From Halorubrum sp. DM2 (GTDB lineage: Archaea > Halobacteriota > Halobacteria > Halobacteriales > Haloferacaceae), in contig NZ_LR594487.1 of the NCBI RefSeq assembly GCF_901686465.1, positions 1,919,650 to 1,983,649 of the forward strand: DNA of 64,000 nucleotides, given 5' to 3'. Under the pieces are notes generated by a model that was not told where the DNA came from, made no database searches, and saw nothing but the letters and a program-made list of their open reading frames with translations. Numbering within the stretch: position 1 is the first letter of the stretch; each line of letters starts with the position of its first letter. Of the stretch, positions 37,309-46,035 are shown one piece after another. The position numbers and the translations under genes are program-made.

Positions 37309-38091
37309 TCAGAAGCGTCGCAGCCGCTCTTCGAGACAGACGGTGACGATCGACTTCGCGATGGCGGCCCCGCCGCCGATCGGGTCGAGCTTCGTCTCGC
37401 CGAGGCGCTCGGCGTAGCGGATCGGGCGCTCGCGGACGTCGTAACCGCGCATCAGCGGCCGGATGAGGAGTTCGGCGGAGAGGCCGGTGTTCTCGGTCCA
37501 GCCGATCTCCTCGACCACGTCGCGGCGGTACGCGCGCATTCCGGTGGTGGTGTCGTGGACGCGTTCGCCCATCAGGAGGGAGGCGAGCGCCGCGAACGCG
37601 TGGTTGCCGAACCGGTTGAACGCCGGCATCGCCGCCGCGCCGTGATAGAGCCGGTCGCCGCTCACCACATCCGCGCCGTCGTTGATCTCGGCGAGGAACT
37701 CCGGGAGCGCCTCCATCGGGTAGGTGTCGTCGCAGTCCGTCGTGACGACCACGGGACGGTCGGGCGTCAAGATCGCCTCCTGAACCGCGACGCCGTACCC
37801 CTGCGGCTCCTGCTCGATGACCGTCGCACCGTGTTCGCGGGCGATCTCCGCGGTTCGGTCCGAGGAGCCGTCGACGCAGACGACCTCCGCCTTCCCGTCG
37901 GTGACCTCCTCGATGTCTTCGAGAACCGTTCCGATCGCCTCCTCCTCGTTGTACGTCCCCATCACGACGCTGAGGTCGTCGAAGGTGTACGGCTCGTCGC
38001 GGTCGCCGCTCGTCTCGGCTCCCGATTCGTCCTCGTCTCGCTCCGCTACCGCGGCCGCGGACCCGTTCGTCGCGTGCGCTGAGTCGCTCAT
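37309..38091 (-). CDS. Glycosyltransferase family 2, dolichol-phosphate sugar synthase-like
   Basis: This is a 260-residue GT2 (GT-A fold) protein: a disordered acidic N-terminus (~40 residues), then VVMGTYNEEEAIG, VCVDGSSDRTAEIA and the metal-binding TTDCDDTYPME. A C-terminal part contains TGMRAYRRDVVEEIG, typical of dolichol-phosphate mannose/glucose synthases. No membrane helices follow, so it would act at the inner face. It may charge a polyprenyl phosphate for the GT39-like enzyme. Start: ATG 38091, or GTG 38112, which would lie 11 nt from the upstream iron-box palindrome as in the RGP gene. Confidence 0.9.
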   Translation of the reverse strand: MSDSAHATNGSAAAVAERDEDESGAETSGDRDEPYTFDDLSVVMGTYNEEEAIGTVLEDIEEVTDGKAEVVCVDGSSDRTAEIAREHGATVIEQEPQGYGVAVQEAILTPDRPVVVTTDCDDTYPMEALPEFLAEINDGADVVSGDRLYHGAAAMPAFNRFGNHAFAALASLLMGERVHDTTTGMRAYRRDVVEEIGWTENTGLSAELLIRPLMRGYDVRERPIRYAERLGETKLDPIGGGAAIAKSIVTVCLEERLRRF

Positions 38092-38123
38092 TACCCGGAA
38101 CTCCGCCCGCACGCACTTGACTT

Positions 38124-38139
38124 TTTAGGTTTACCTAAA
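38124..38139. promoter_or_regulatory. Iron-box-like palindrome 4 (glycosyltransferase gene)
   Basis: TTTAGG-TTTA-CCTAAA, a perfect 6+6 palindrome. It lies 11 nt upstream of the possible GTG start (38112) or 32 nt upstream of the ATG (38091) of the minus-strand GT2 gene, and 17 bp past the GMC oxidoreductase stop codon. Confidence 0.8.
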
Positions 38140-38156
38140 CAAATGGCGGCAAGCCG

Positions 38157-39806
38157 TCACGCTTTCTCCGAGAGCCAGCCGGCCACGTCGTCGCCGACGC
38201 GGAGCGCGAGCGCGGCGATGGTGAGCGTGGGGTTCATCGCACCGCTCGTCGGGAAGACGGAACTGGAGGCGATCCAGCAGTTCTCGAGGTCGTGGGTCCG
38301 GCAGTCGGCGTCGACGACGCCCCGATCGGGGTCGTCGCTCATCCGCGTCGTTCCCATGTGGTGGTACGCGGGACCGGTGGCGTCCGGGCCGGCCACCCAC
38401 TCGACGTCGGCCCCGAGCTCCGCTAAGACCTCGACTTGGATCTCGTTGGCCCGTTCGATCGTGTCGAGCGCGCGGTCGCCGACGGTCCACTCGACCCGCG
38501 GCACCGGATTCCCGCGGTCGTCGACCCGGTCGTCGGCGAGCGTGATCCGGCTGTCGGCGTCGGGGAGCTGCTCGACGAGCGCGCCCATCGCGACGTGGTT
38601 CCCGTACTCGCCCCGTAGACGCTCCAGCAGGGGATCGCCCCAGTCGTCGCCCGTCAGCGCCGACTCCACGGGCGAGGGGCCGGCGTAGTTGAAGAACTCC
38701 AGCTTGAACGGGGCCTGCGTCTCGTCGGCCTCGTCGTAGAACTGGTCGCAGGCGCTGGTGTAGAAGCCGACGTGGTTCTGTCGCGTCGGCTCGTCGAGCG
38801 TCCCCCCCGCCCCCGCGAACAGGTGGTCCATGAAGAACTCGCCGACGTGGCCGCTCCCGTTCGCGAGTCCGTCCGGATAGCGGTCGGACGCGGAAAGCAG
38901 GAGGAGCCGCGGCGTCTCCACGCCGCCGGCGGCGACGACGAACGCGTCCGCCTCCTGCCTGTGCGTCTCCCCGTTGGGTGTCGCGTAGACGGCTGCCGTC
39001 ACCCGGTCGTCGCCGTCGTGATCGAGCCGCTCGACCGGCGCGCGGTCGATCACGGTCGCGCCCGCCTCCTCGGCGCGCTCGACGTGGACCGTCGCGTCGT
39101 ACTTCGCGCCCGCGGGACAGACGGGCTGGCAGGTGCCGTAGCCGACGCAGGGCGACCGGCCGTCGTACGCCTCGGAGTTGCGCGCGTTCGGCACCGAGTG
39201 CATGTCGATCCCGACCGCCTCGCAGGCCTCCGCGAACAGCGAGTCGCTGTAGGACGGCTCGAACGCCGGCATCGGGTGCGGCTCCTCGCGGGGCGGCGCG
39301 TAGGGGTTGTCGGACGCGCCCGCGACGCCCAACTCGCGCTCGGCCTCGGCGTAGTAGGGCCGCAGGTCCGCGTAATCTATCGGCCAGTCCGGCCCGACAC
39401 CGCGCTCGGTCCCGGAGTTGAAGTCCCCCTCGTGGAGCCGCATCACCATCCCCTGCCAGTGGAGCGTCGACCCGCCGATCCCCTTCACGCGGGCGTGGTT
39501 CAGCGGGTAGCTCCACTCCGTCGACCCGGCGTTCTCGTAGGCGTCGCGCGCGCCGCCTACGTCCCAGACGTCCGGCCGTTCGTAGGACGGCCGGATCGCC
39601 TTCTCCTGTCGCGCGAGCCGGTCGGCGGGGTCGAACCGCGGCCCGGCGTCGAGGATCACGACCTCGCGGTCGCCCGCGAGCCGGTCGGCGACGAGCGCCC
39701 CGGCGGGGCCCGCGCCGACGACGCAGATGTCCGCGTCGGGGACGGGCGTCCGGTCGATCGCGGCCGCGTTGCCGGCACTTCCCGCCGGCCCGTCTCCCGC
39801 GCTCAT
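38157..39806 (-). CDS. GMC-family oxidoreductase, gluconate 2-dehydrogenase large-subunit type
   Basis: This 549-residue FAD enzyme has dinucleotide-binding CVVGAGPAGALVADRLA near residue 28, IGGSTLHWQGM mid-protein, a cysteine-containing CVGYGTCQPVCP segment, and the C-terminal HHMGTTRMSDDP, which carries the active-site His. These place it with membrane sugar/aldonate dehydrogenases. Its ATG overlaps the stop codon of the Tat-signal-bearing subunit 3 gene (ATGA), so the two subunits are made together and the flavoprotein may be exported by hitch-hiking. No cytochrome c subunit gene is adjacent, so its electron acceptor is unclear. Confidence 0.9.
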   Translation of the reverse strand: MSAGDGPAGSAGNAAAIDRTPVPDADICVVGAGPAGALVADRLAGDREVVILDAGPRFDPADRLARQEKAIRPSYERPDVWDVGGARDAYENAGSTEWSYPLNHARVKGIGGSTLHWQGMVMRLHEGDFNSGTERGVGPDWPIDYADLRPYYAEAERELGVAGASDNPYAPPREEPHPMPAFEPSYSDSLFAEACEAVGIDMHSVPNARNSEAYDGRSPCVGYGTCQPVCPAGAKYDATVHVERAEEAGATVIDRAPVERLDHDGDDRVTAAVYATPNGETHRQEADAFVVAAGGVETPRLLLLSASDRYPDGLANGSGHVGEFFMDHLFAGAGGTLDEPTRQNHVGFYTSACDQFYDEADETQAPFKLEFFNYAGPSPVESALTGDDWGDPLLERLRGEYGNHVAMGALVEQLPDADSRITLADDRVDDRGNPVPRVEWTVGDRALDTIERANEIQVEVLAELGADVEWVAGPDATGPAYHHMGTTRMSDDPDRGVVDADCRTHDLENCWIASSSVFPTSGAMNPTLTIAALALRVGDDVAGWLSEKA

Positions 39807-40372
39807 CGCGGCCCTCGCCGGTAGCTCTCCGCGCCGCCCGGGTGCCCCTGCGGGTTCTCGATTCCGACGAGTTCCCCGCCGGTCGGAGAGGCGTAGAACG
39901 CGAGCAGCAGTTCGTTGACGACGTAGTAGCGGACCCGCTCGGCGATCGTTCCGTCCGGGTCCTCCTCGGCGGTGTCAGCGCCGATCTCCCTGAGGTGCCG
40001 GTCGCGGTCCGCGGGGTCGAGGTCGGCGACCGCGTCGCCGTGCCACGAGCGGGCGAGCCGGTTCAGCTCCGCGACCGCCTCGCGAATCCCCGTCGCGTGC
40101 GCGGTGTCGTCGAGCCGCCCGGCGAGAAACCCGTCGACGAACTCGTCGATCCCGGAGACGTCGGCGGGGTAGACGACCGTCGCGACGGCGGTCAGGGTAT
40201 CGCGGACCGTCTCGTCGTCGGCCGGCGCGCTCTCCGCTGTCTCATCATCTCCGGGGCCACCGGCGTCGGCGTCGTGTCCGCGGTCCGCGGCGAACCTCGC
40301 GCCGAGCGCGACCCCGCCGCTCGCGCCGAGGGCGGCCAGCGCCGCCGCCGCGTCGCGCCGCGTCAGTTCCAT
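39803..40372 (-). CDS. Gluconate 2-dehydrogenase subunit 3-family protein (Tat-exported)
   Basis: This 189-residue protein begins with a Tat signal (TRRDAAAALAALGASGGVALGA), then an acidic linker. A helical domain follows, with VATVVYPADVSGIDEFVDGF and DPDGTIAERVRYYVVNELL, matching the gluconate 2-dehydrogenase subunit 3 family that partners GMC oxidoreductases. It probably carries the large subunit across the membrane and stabilises it. The iron-box palindrome lies 6 nt before its ATG, with a TATA-like ATATAT just upstream. Its stop codon overlaps the start of the GMC gene. Confidence 0.88.
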   Translation of the reverse strand: MELTRRDAAAALAALGASGGVALGARFAADRGHDADAGGPGDDETAESAPADDETVRDTLTAVATVVYPADVSGIDEFVDGFLAGRLDDTAHATGIREAVAELNRLARSWHGDAVADLDPADRDRHLREIGADTAEEDPDGTIAERVRYYVVNELLLAFYASPTGGELVGIENPQGHPGGAESYRRGPR

Positions 40373-40378
40373 GTGGTT

Positions 40379-40394
40379 TTTAGGCAACCCTAAA
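40379..40394. promoter_or_regulatory. Iron-box-like palindrome 5 (divergent promoter region)
   Basis: TTTAGG-CAAC-CCTAAA, a perfect 6+6 palindrome, between the minus-strand subunit 3 gene (ATG 40372) and the plus-strand iron permease (ATG 40566). The adjoining CTAATATATCC (40395-40405) can be read as a TATA box in both directions, so one site may control both units. Confidence 0.8.
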
Positions 40395-40565
40395 CTAATA
40401 TATCCGTCGGAGCGCACCCGGCGGCGGCGCGGTCGCCGCCGTTCGGGCCGCAGCGTCGACCGCTGCCACGTCGACTGCCGCCACGTCAGCCGTCCCCGCG
40501 TCGGGATCGGAACCTCTAACGGCGGTTGCGTCCATCTTCCGACCAAGCGACAGGCGTCCCCGACC

Positions 40566-42176
40566 ATGAGCCCGATAACCCGGATCCGCGACCGGCTGAC
40601 CGACGGGGAGGACCGAGTACCGCTGGGGCTGACGCTGCTGTGTGCGGCGATCGCGGCGACGCTCGTCTTCCCGCTGGCGTGGCTCGTGATCGAGGCGGTC
40701 ACCGTCGACCCCGCGCGCGCCGTCGACCTCACCCTCAGCGTCCGCACCGTCGAGACCGTCGTCAACAGCCTCCTCCTGATGGTCGGCGTCACGGCGCTGT
40801 CGATCGCGATCGGCGTCCCCCTCGCGTACCTCACCGCTCGGACGGATCTCCCGTTCCGGCGGTTCTGGGCGGTGACGGCCGCGCTCCCGCTCGTCGTGCC
40901 CAGCTACGTCGGCGCGTTCTCGTTCGTCTCCGCGTTCGGGCCGCGCGGCGAGTTCCACGAGGTACTCTCGCCGCTCGGGATCGAGCGGATTCCGGAGATA
41001 TACGGGCTCCCCGGATCGATACTCGTCATCACCCTGTACACGTACCCGTACGTCTACCTGACGACGCGGGCCGCGCTGCTCTCGTTCGACACCACCCTCC
41101 TGGAGGCGGCGCGGACGCTGAACCACGGTCGCCTCGCGTCGTTCCGCCGCGTGACGCTGCCCGCGATCCGCCCGGCGATCGCCGCCGGGTCGCTGCTCGC
41201 GGCGCTGTACGCGGTCTCGGACTTCGGAACGCCCTCGATCATGCGGCTGTCGGTGTTCACCCGACAGATCTACGTCGAGTACAACTCCTTCGGAAGCGAC
41301 TACGCCGCGCTGCTCTCCTTACAGCTGCTCGTCGTCGTGCTGTTCGTGCTCGCGCTGGAGTGGCTCGTCCGCTCCGACGCGCCCTCGCACGGGGACGACG
41401 CGGGCCGCACCGACGACCGGGTGTCGCTGGGCCGGCTCCGGTGGCCCGCGACGCTTCTGCCCGCGGGGGTGTCCGCGCTCGCGCTCCTCGTCCCGCTGTG
41501 GATCCTCGGCCTGTGGCTGGTCCGGTCGGAGGCGGGCCGCCGCCCGTCGATGGCGTTCGAGCCGGTTCAGGTGCTCAACTCCCTGTCGGTGTCGCTCGCG
41601 GCGGCGGTCGTCGCCGCGCTGGCGGCGATCCCCATCGCGTACTTCGCCGCGAACCACGACTCGCCGCTCGCCGTCCTCTTCGAGCGCGCGACGTACGTCG
41701 GCTTCGCGGTGCCCGGCATCGTCCTCGCGTTGGCGCTCGTCTACTTCGGCTCCAGTTACCTGCCGTGGATCTACCAGACGCTGCCGCTCCTCGTGTTCGC
41801 GTACGTCGTGCGCTTCCTCCCGCAGGCGGTCGGATCGAGCCGGACCTCGATCCTCCAGGTCGACCCCCGCCTCGTCGAGGCGGGCCGAACGCTCGGCGAG
41901 TCCTCGATGGGGACGTTCAAGCGGGTCACGCTCCCGCTCACCCGGTCGGGTATCGTCGCCGGCGCTGCCCTGGTGTTTCTCACCGCGATGAAGGAACTCC
42001 CCGTCACGCTGATCCTCCGCCCCTCCGGGTTCGAGACCATCGTCACCCAGATCTGGCGCGCACAGGGGTCCGCGCTGTACCAGTACGCGGTGGTGCCGAC
42101 GCTGATCTTACTCGTCATCTCGGGGCTCTCGATGGTCGTCCTCCTCTCGCAGGAGGGCGGCCAAGAGGGACTGTAA
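40566..42176 (+). CDS. Ferric iron ABC transporter permease (fused FbpB type)
   Basis: This 536-residue permease has about twelve membrane helices in two homologous halves, as in FbpB-type iron permeases. Each half has a cytoplasmic EAA loop: LLEAARTLNHGRLASFRRVTLP in the first and LVEAGRTLGESSMGTFKRVTLP in the second, which contact the ATPase. It would form the channel for iron delivered by the lipoprotein encoded at 33496-34626. No ATPase gene follows; the next gene is argS. Its ATG lies about 170 nt from the fifth iron box, implying a long 5' leader if that promoter is used. Confidence 0.92.
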   Translation: MSPITRIRDRLTDGEDRVPLGLTLLCAAIAATLVFPLAWLVIEAVTVDPARAVDLTLSVRTVETVVNSLLLMVGVTALSIAIGVPLAYLTARTDLPFRRFWAVTAALPLVVPSYVGAFSFVSAFGPRGEFHEVLSPLGIERIPEIYGLPGSILVITLYTYPYVYLTTRAALLSFDTTLLEAARTLNHGRLASFRRVTLPAIRPAIAAGSLLAALYAVSDFGTPSIMRLSVFTRQIYVEYNSFGSDYAALLSLQLLVVVLFVLALEWLVRSDAPSHGDDAGRTDDRVSLGRLRWPATLLPAGVSALALLVPLWILGLWLVRSEAGRRPSMAFEPVQVLNSLSVSLAAAVVAALAAIPIAYFAANHDSPLAVLFERATYVGFAVPGIVLALALVYFGSSYLPWIYQTLPLLVFAYVVRFLPQAVGSSRTSILQVDPRLVEAGRTLGESSMGTFKRVTLPLTRSGIVAGAALVFLTAMKELPVTLILRPSGFETIVTQIWRAQGSALYQYAVVPTLILLVISGLSMVVLLSQEGGQEGL

Positions 42177-42222
42177 CACCGGAATTTTTGCATATTGCGT
42201 ACGAACTCGCGATACCCGGCGG

Positions 42223-42258
42223 CGACCACTCACGGGCACGCGCCACCGCAAGTGGTCG
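42223..42258 (+). repeat. Hairpin with a possible fragment of the dispersed repeat end
   Basis: Perfect 8-bp arms, CGACCACT (42223-42230) and AGTGGTCG (42251-42258). The loop contains GGCACGCGCCACCGC, differing by one base from the 3' end of the two larger repeat copies (GGCGCGCGCCACCGC). It could be a remnant of that element, or a hairpin at the end of the permease transcript. Confidence 0.35.
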
Positions 42259-42332
42259 TTCTCGCGTTGCCCCGTCGTTCCGTGCCGAGCCGCTTCGGAA
42301 GGGCCTTTTAACCCGCCCGTCGAACGGACGGT

Positions 42333-44141
42333 ATGTTCAGGCAGTTCCGGTCGGAGGTTGAGACGGCGATGGCGGACGCCCTCGCCTCGCTCGACCTCCC
42401 GACCGACGACCTCGGCATCGAACGCCCGCCGGAGGAGATGGACGCGACGCTCGCCTCCAGCGTCGCCTTCCGACTCGCGGGCGAGGTCGGCGACGCGCCG
42501 CCGAACGTCGCGGAGACGGTCGCCGAGGCCGTCGACGTCTCGGGGACCGACTACGTCGAGTCGGTCGACACCGCCGGCCCGTACGTCAACTTCCACGCGA
42601 ACGAGCGCTACCTCGCCGACACGCTCGACGCGGCCGCCCCCGACGCCGACTACGGCGCGCTCCCCGACAAGGAGACCTCCGTGGTGGTCGAGCACACCAG
42701 CGCGAACCCGACCGGCCCGGTCCACGTCGGCCGCGCGCGTAACCCAATCGTCGGCGACGCGGTCGCGAACCTCCTTGAGTACGCCGGCTACGACGTCGAC
42801 CGCCACTACTACGTCAACGACGCCGGCCGACAGATGGCGGTGTTCACGTGGGCCTACGAACGGTTCGACGAGTCGGACTTGGAGAGCGAACCCGCCCGCG
42901 ACCGCGCTGAGTACGACCTCGTGCGCTACTACCGGAAGGGGAACGCCTTCTTGGACGAGGCTGACGAGGACGCCGTCGAGGCGGCCGAAGGGGAGATCCA
43001 GTCGATCCTTCAGGGGCTCGAATCCGGCGACGAGGAGACCTACGAGCGCGTCGGCGAGGTCGTCGACACCGTCCTCGGCGGCATGAAGGCGTGTCTCGCC
43101 CGCCTGCCCGCCGAGTTCGACGAGTTCGTCAAGGAGACTCGGTTCATGCGCGACGGCTCGACGGACGATATCGCGGATAGGCTCAAGGAGACCGATCAGG
43201 CCGTCTACGAGGAGGACGCCTGGCAGCTCGAACTCGACGACTGGGGGATCGACAAGAACCTCGTCTTCCTCCGGTCGGACGGGACGAGCCTCTATACCAC
43301 CCGCGATCTGGCCCACCACGAGTGGAAGTTCGCGAACTACGACCGCGCCGTCACCGTCCTCGGCGAGGACCACAAGCTCCAGGCCGACCAGCTGGACGCG
43401 ACGCTCGAACTGCTCGGCAACGACACCGACCGCCTCGGCAACGTCATCTACTCGTACGTCAACCTCCCCGACGGGAAGATGTCCACCCGGAAGGGGACCG
43501 GCGTGATGCTCGACGACCTCCTCGACGAGGCGATCGACCGCGCCCGCGACGCCGTCGAGTCCCGGATGGACGACCGCATCCGCGACGACGACCTCTCCGA
43601 GGAAGACGTCGAGCTCATCGCCCATCAGGTCGGGATCGGCGCGGTCCGGTACGACATCGTCTCGAAACAGCCCGCGAAGGCGATCACCTTCGAGTGGGAG
43701 GACGCGCTCGACTTCGAGGCGCAGTCGGCCCCGTTCGTCCAGTACGTCCACGCCCGCTGTGCGGGCATCCTGAGCGAGGCCGCGGCCGCCGGGGTCGACG
43801 TGCCGGGCGTGACGGCGGACGCCGACGGCGCGGTCGACGCCGCCGCCCTCGACGTGGACGCGAGCGACCTCGAAACCGACGCGGCCCGCGACCTCCTCCG
43901 TGAGGTCGCGCGGTTCCCGGCGGCGATCGAGGCCGCCGCGGACGACCTCGAACCCCACACGATCGCGACGTTCACGCGCGAGTTCGCCGACGCGTACAAC
44001 GCGTTCTACCGCGAGTGCCCGGTCGTCACCGCCGAGACCGACGACCTGCGCGCCGCCCGCCTCGCGGTCGTCGCGGCCGCGAAACACACGATGGCGAACG
44101 CGCTCGACGTGCTGGGCGTCGAAGCGCCGGAGTCGATGTAG
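42333..44141 (+). CDS. argS: Arginyl-tRNA synthetase
   Basis: This 602-residue class I enzyme charges tRNA-Arg. The N-terminal ~90 residues form the Add-1 tRNA-binding domain. The HIGH-type motif is HVGR at 131-134 ([14 protein letters not shown]), and the second is KMSTRKG starting at Lys382, both normal for ArgRS. A C-terminal helical anticodon-binding domain ends with the family's conserved [18 protein letters not shown]. It starts at ATG 42333 after a TATA-like TTTTAAC and stands alone. Confidence 0.97.
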   Translation: MFRQFRSEVETAMADALASLDLPTDDLGIERPPEEMDATLASSVAFRLAGEVGDAPPNVAETVAEAVDVSGTDYVESVDTAGPYVNFHANERYLADTLDAAAPDADYGALPDKETSVVVEHTSANPTGPVHVGRARNPIVGDAVANLLEYAGYDVDRHYYVNDAGRQMAVFTWAYERFDESDLESEPARDRAEYDLVRYYRKGNAFLDEADEDAVEAAEGEIQSILQGLESGDEETYERVGEVVDTVLGGMKACLARLPAEFDEFVKETRFMRDGSTDDIADRLKETDQAVYEEDAWQLELDDWGIDKNLVFLRSDGTSLYTTRDLAHHEWKFANYDRAVTVLGEDHKLQADQLDATLELLGNDTDRLGNVIYSYVNLPDGKMSTRKGTGVMLDDLLDEAIDRARDAVESRMDDRIRDDDLSEEDVELIAHQVGIGAVRYDIVSKQPAKAITFEWEDALDFEAQSAPFVQYVHARCAGILSEAAAAGVDVPGVTADADGAVDAAALDVDASDLETDAARDLLREVARFPAAIEAAADDLEPHTIATFTREFADAYNAFYRECPVVTAETDDLRAARLAVVAAAKHTMANALDVLGVEAPESM

Positions 44142-44240
44142 GCCGGGCCGAGAGACGCGAGCGCCCGTCGTCCCGCTCTGAGCGAACCACCGCTGGACCC
44201 GACCGAGACGGATGTTTCCGGCCGTATCGACAGGTCAAAG

Positions 44241-44250
44241 CTTACTTACA
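44241..44250 (+). promoter_or_regulatory. TATA-like box upstream of the aRF1 gene
   Basis: CTTACTTACA lies about 25 nt before the ATG at 44274, in a gap otherwise rich in G and C, so a leaderless transcript is predicted. Confidence 0.5.
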
Positions 44251-44273
44251 CGCACGCGACCGTATTCGAACCA

Positions 44274-45524
44274 ATGAGTAGCGACGCACAGGAGGCGAAC
44301 GAGGACCGCCGGAAGTACGAGTTCCGCAAGGTCATCGAGGAGCTCAGGGACTTCGAGGGCTCCGGCACCCAGCTCGTCACCATCTACGTCCCCGACGACC
44401 GGCAGGTCTCCGACGTGGTGGCCCACGTCACCCAAGAGCACAGCGAGGCGTCGAACATCAAGTCGAAACAGACGCGGACCGCCGTCCAAGACGCGCTCAC
44501 CTCGATCAAGGACCGGCTGCGCTACTACGACACCTACCCGCCGGAGAACGGGCTCGTGATCTTCTCGGGCGCGATCGACGCCGGCGGCGGCCAGACCGAC
44601 ATGGTCACCCGGACGCTGGAGTCCCCCCCGCAACCGGTGGAGTCGTTCCGGTACCACTGCGACTCCGCGTTCCTCACCGAGCCGCTCGAACACATGCTCG
44701 AAGACACCGGGCTCTTCGGGCTCATCGTCTTGGACCGCCGCGAGGCGAACGTCGGCTGGCTGAAGGGGAAACGCGTCGAGCCGGTCAAGTCCGCCTCCTC
44801 GCTCGTCCCCGGCAAACAGCGGAAAGGAGGACAGTCCGCACAGCGGTTCGCCCGCCTGCGCTTAGAAGCCATCGACAACTTCTATCAGGAGGTCGCGGGG
44901 ATGGCCGACGACCTGTTCGTCGACAAGCGCCACGAGCTCGACGGCATCCTCGTCGGCGGCCCGTCGCCGACGAAAGACGAGTTCCTCGACGGCGACTACC
45001 TCCACCACGAGCTTCAGGACAAGGTCCTCGGCAAGTTCGACGTCGCGTACACCGACGAGTCGGGCCTGAAGGACCTCGTCGACAACGCCAGCGAGGTGCT
45101 CGCCGACCAGGAGATCGTCGAGGACAAACGGAACATGGAGACGTTCTTCGAGAACCTCAACACCGGCGAGGAGGCGACCTACGGGTTCGAACAGACCCGC
45201 CGGAACCTGATCATGGGCTCGGTCGACCGACTGCTCATCTCCGAGGACCTCCGCTCCGACGTCGTCGTCTACGAGTGCCCCAACGGTCACGAGGAGTACG
45301 AGGTGATCGACTCGCGACACTCGACGCCGGACCACGAGTGCGCGGAGTGCGGTGAGGCGGCCGAGGTCGACGAGCGCGAAGACGTCATCGAACACCTGAT
45401 GGCTATCGCCGAGCAGCGCGGGACGGACACAAAATTTATTTCGACGGACTTCGAGAAGGGCGAACAGCTGCTCGACGCCTTCGGTGGTATCGCCGGCATT
45501 CTGCGGTACTCGACCGGCGTCTGA
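44274..45524 (+). CDS. prf1: Peptide chain release factor aRF1
   Basis: This 416-residue archaeal/eukaryotic-type release factor recognises all three stop codons. The codon-reading NIKS motif is at residues 61-64 and the catalytic GGQ at 185-187 (KQRKGGQSAQRF). The third domain, which contacts the recycling factor, contains a four-cysteine zinc-like set (YECPNGHEEYE ... CAECGEAAE). Length is normal. Its own TATA box lies 25 nt upstream. The gene converges on the DtxR-family regulator gene 27 nt downstream. Confidence 0.97.
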   Translation: MSSDAQEANEDRRKYEFRKVIEELRDFEGSGTQLVTIYVPDDRQVSDVVAHVTQEHSEASNIKSKQTRTAVQDALTSIKDRLRYYDTYPPENGLVIFSGAIDAGGGQTDMVTRTLESPPQPVESFRYHCDSAFLTEPLEHMLEDTGLFGLIVLDRREANVGWLKGKRVEPVKSASSLVPGKQRKGGQSAQRFARLRLEAIDNFYQEVAGMADDLFVDKRHELDGILVGGPSPTKDEFLDGDYLHHELQDKVLGKFDVAYTDESGLKDLVDNASEVLADQEIVEDKRNMETFFENLNTGEEATYGFEQTRRNLIMGSVDRLLISEDLRSDVVVYECPNGHEEYEVIDSRHSTPDHECAECGEAAEVDEREDVIEHLMAIAEQRGTDTKFISTDFEKGEQLLDAFGGIAGILRYSTGV

Positions 45525-45551
45525 GTACCAAAAAGCCCGCTTCGGCCGTCG

Positions 45552-45995
45552 CTACTGCTGCTCCGGTTCGACTGGCGTCGGTGCGATCTCCAGACACGCG
45601 CAGGCGTCGGTCTCCGGGTCGAAACAGTCCGGGCACTCCGGCTGGCGATCGATGATCGTGTCGAGCCGCTCCGCGACCGTGTCGTCGATGACCGCCTCAA
45701 GCTCGCGGGCCTCCGCCTGGAAGTCCTCGACCGCGAGGACGTTCGCGAGGAATCGCTCGATGATACAGTAGGTCTGAAGAGCCTTTCTGGCCCGCACGAT
45801 GCCGTCGTCGGTGAGCTTGACGCCCTTGTACTTCTCGTGTTCCGCGAGCCCGCGCTCTTCGAGCTTGCCGATCATCTCGTTGGCGCTGGCCGGGCTGACG
45901 CCGAGCGCGTCGGCTATCGACCCGGTCGACGCGGGGCCGTCTTCGCTGTCCTGTACGACGTATATCGTCTTGAGGTACTGATCTGCGGTGTTCAC
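45552..45995 (-). CDS. DtxR-family metal-dependent transcription regulator
   Basis: This 147-residue protein has an N-terminal winged helix (MNTADQYLKTIYVVQ; STGSIADALGVSPASANEMIGKL recognition region; KGVKLTDDG wing) and a dimerisation/metal domain with TYCIIERFL. The usual HxxxExxH-like metal signature is altered here to QAEARELEAV. The protein ends in a Cys-rich tail (CPDC...CAC) rather than an SH3 domain. It is the best local candidate to bind the TTTAGG-N4-CCTAAA sites at 31-40 kb. A ferritin-like gene lies 40 nt upstream on the same strand, consistent with iron control. Confidence 0.9.
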   Translation of the reverse strand: MNTADQYLKTIYVVQDSEDGPASTGSIADALGVSPASANEMIGKLEERGLAEHEKYKGVKLTDDGIVRARKALQTYCIIERFLANVLAVEDFQAEARELEAVIDDTVAERLDTIIDRQPECPDCFDPETDACACLEIAPTPVEPEQQ

Positions 45996-46035
45996 GGCTG
46001 TCCTCCGTCGCTCGTCGGCGACTCGTCTGCCCGGT

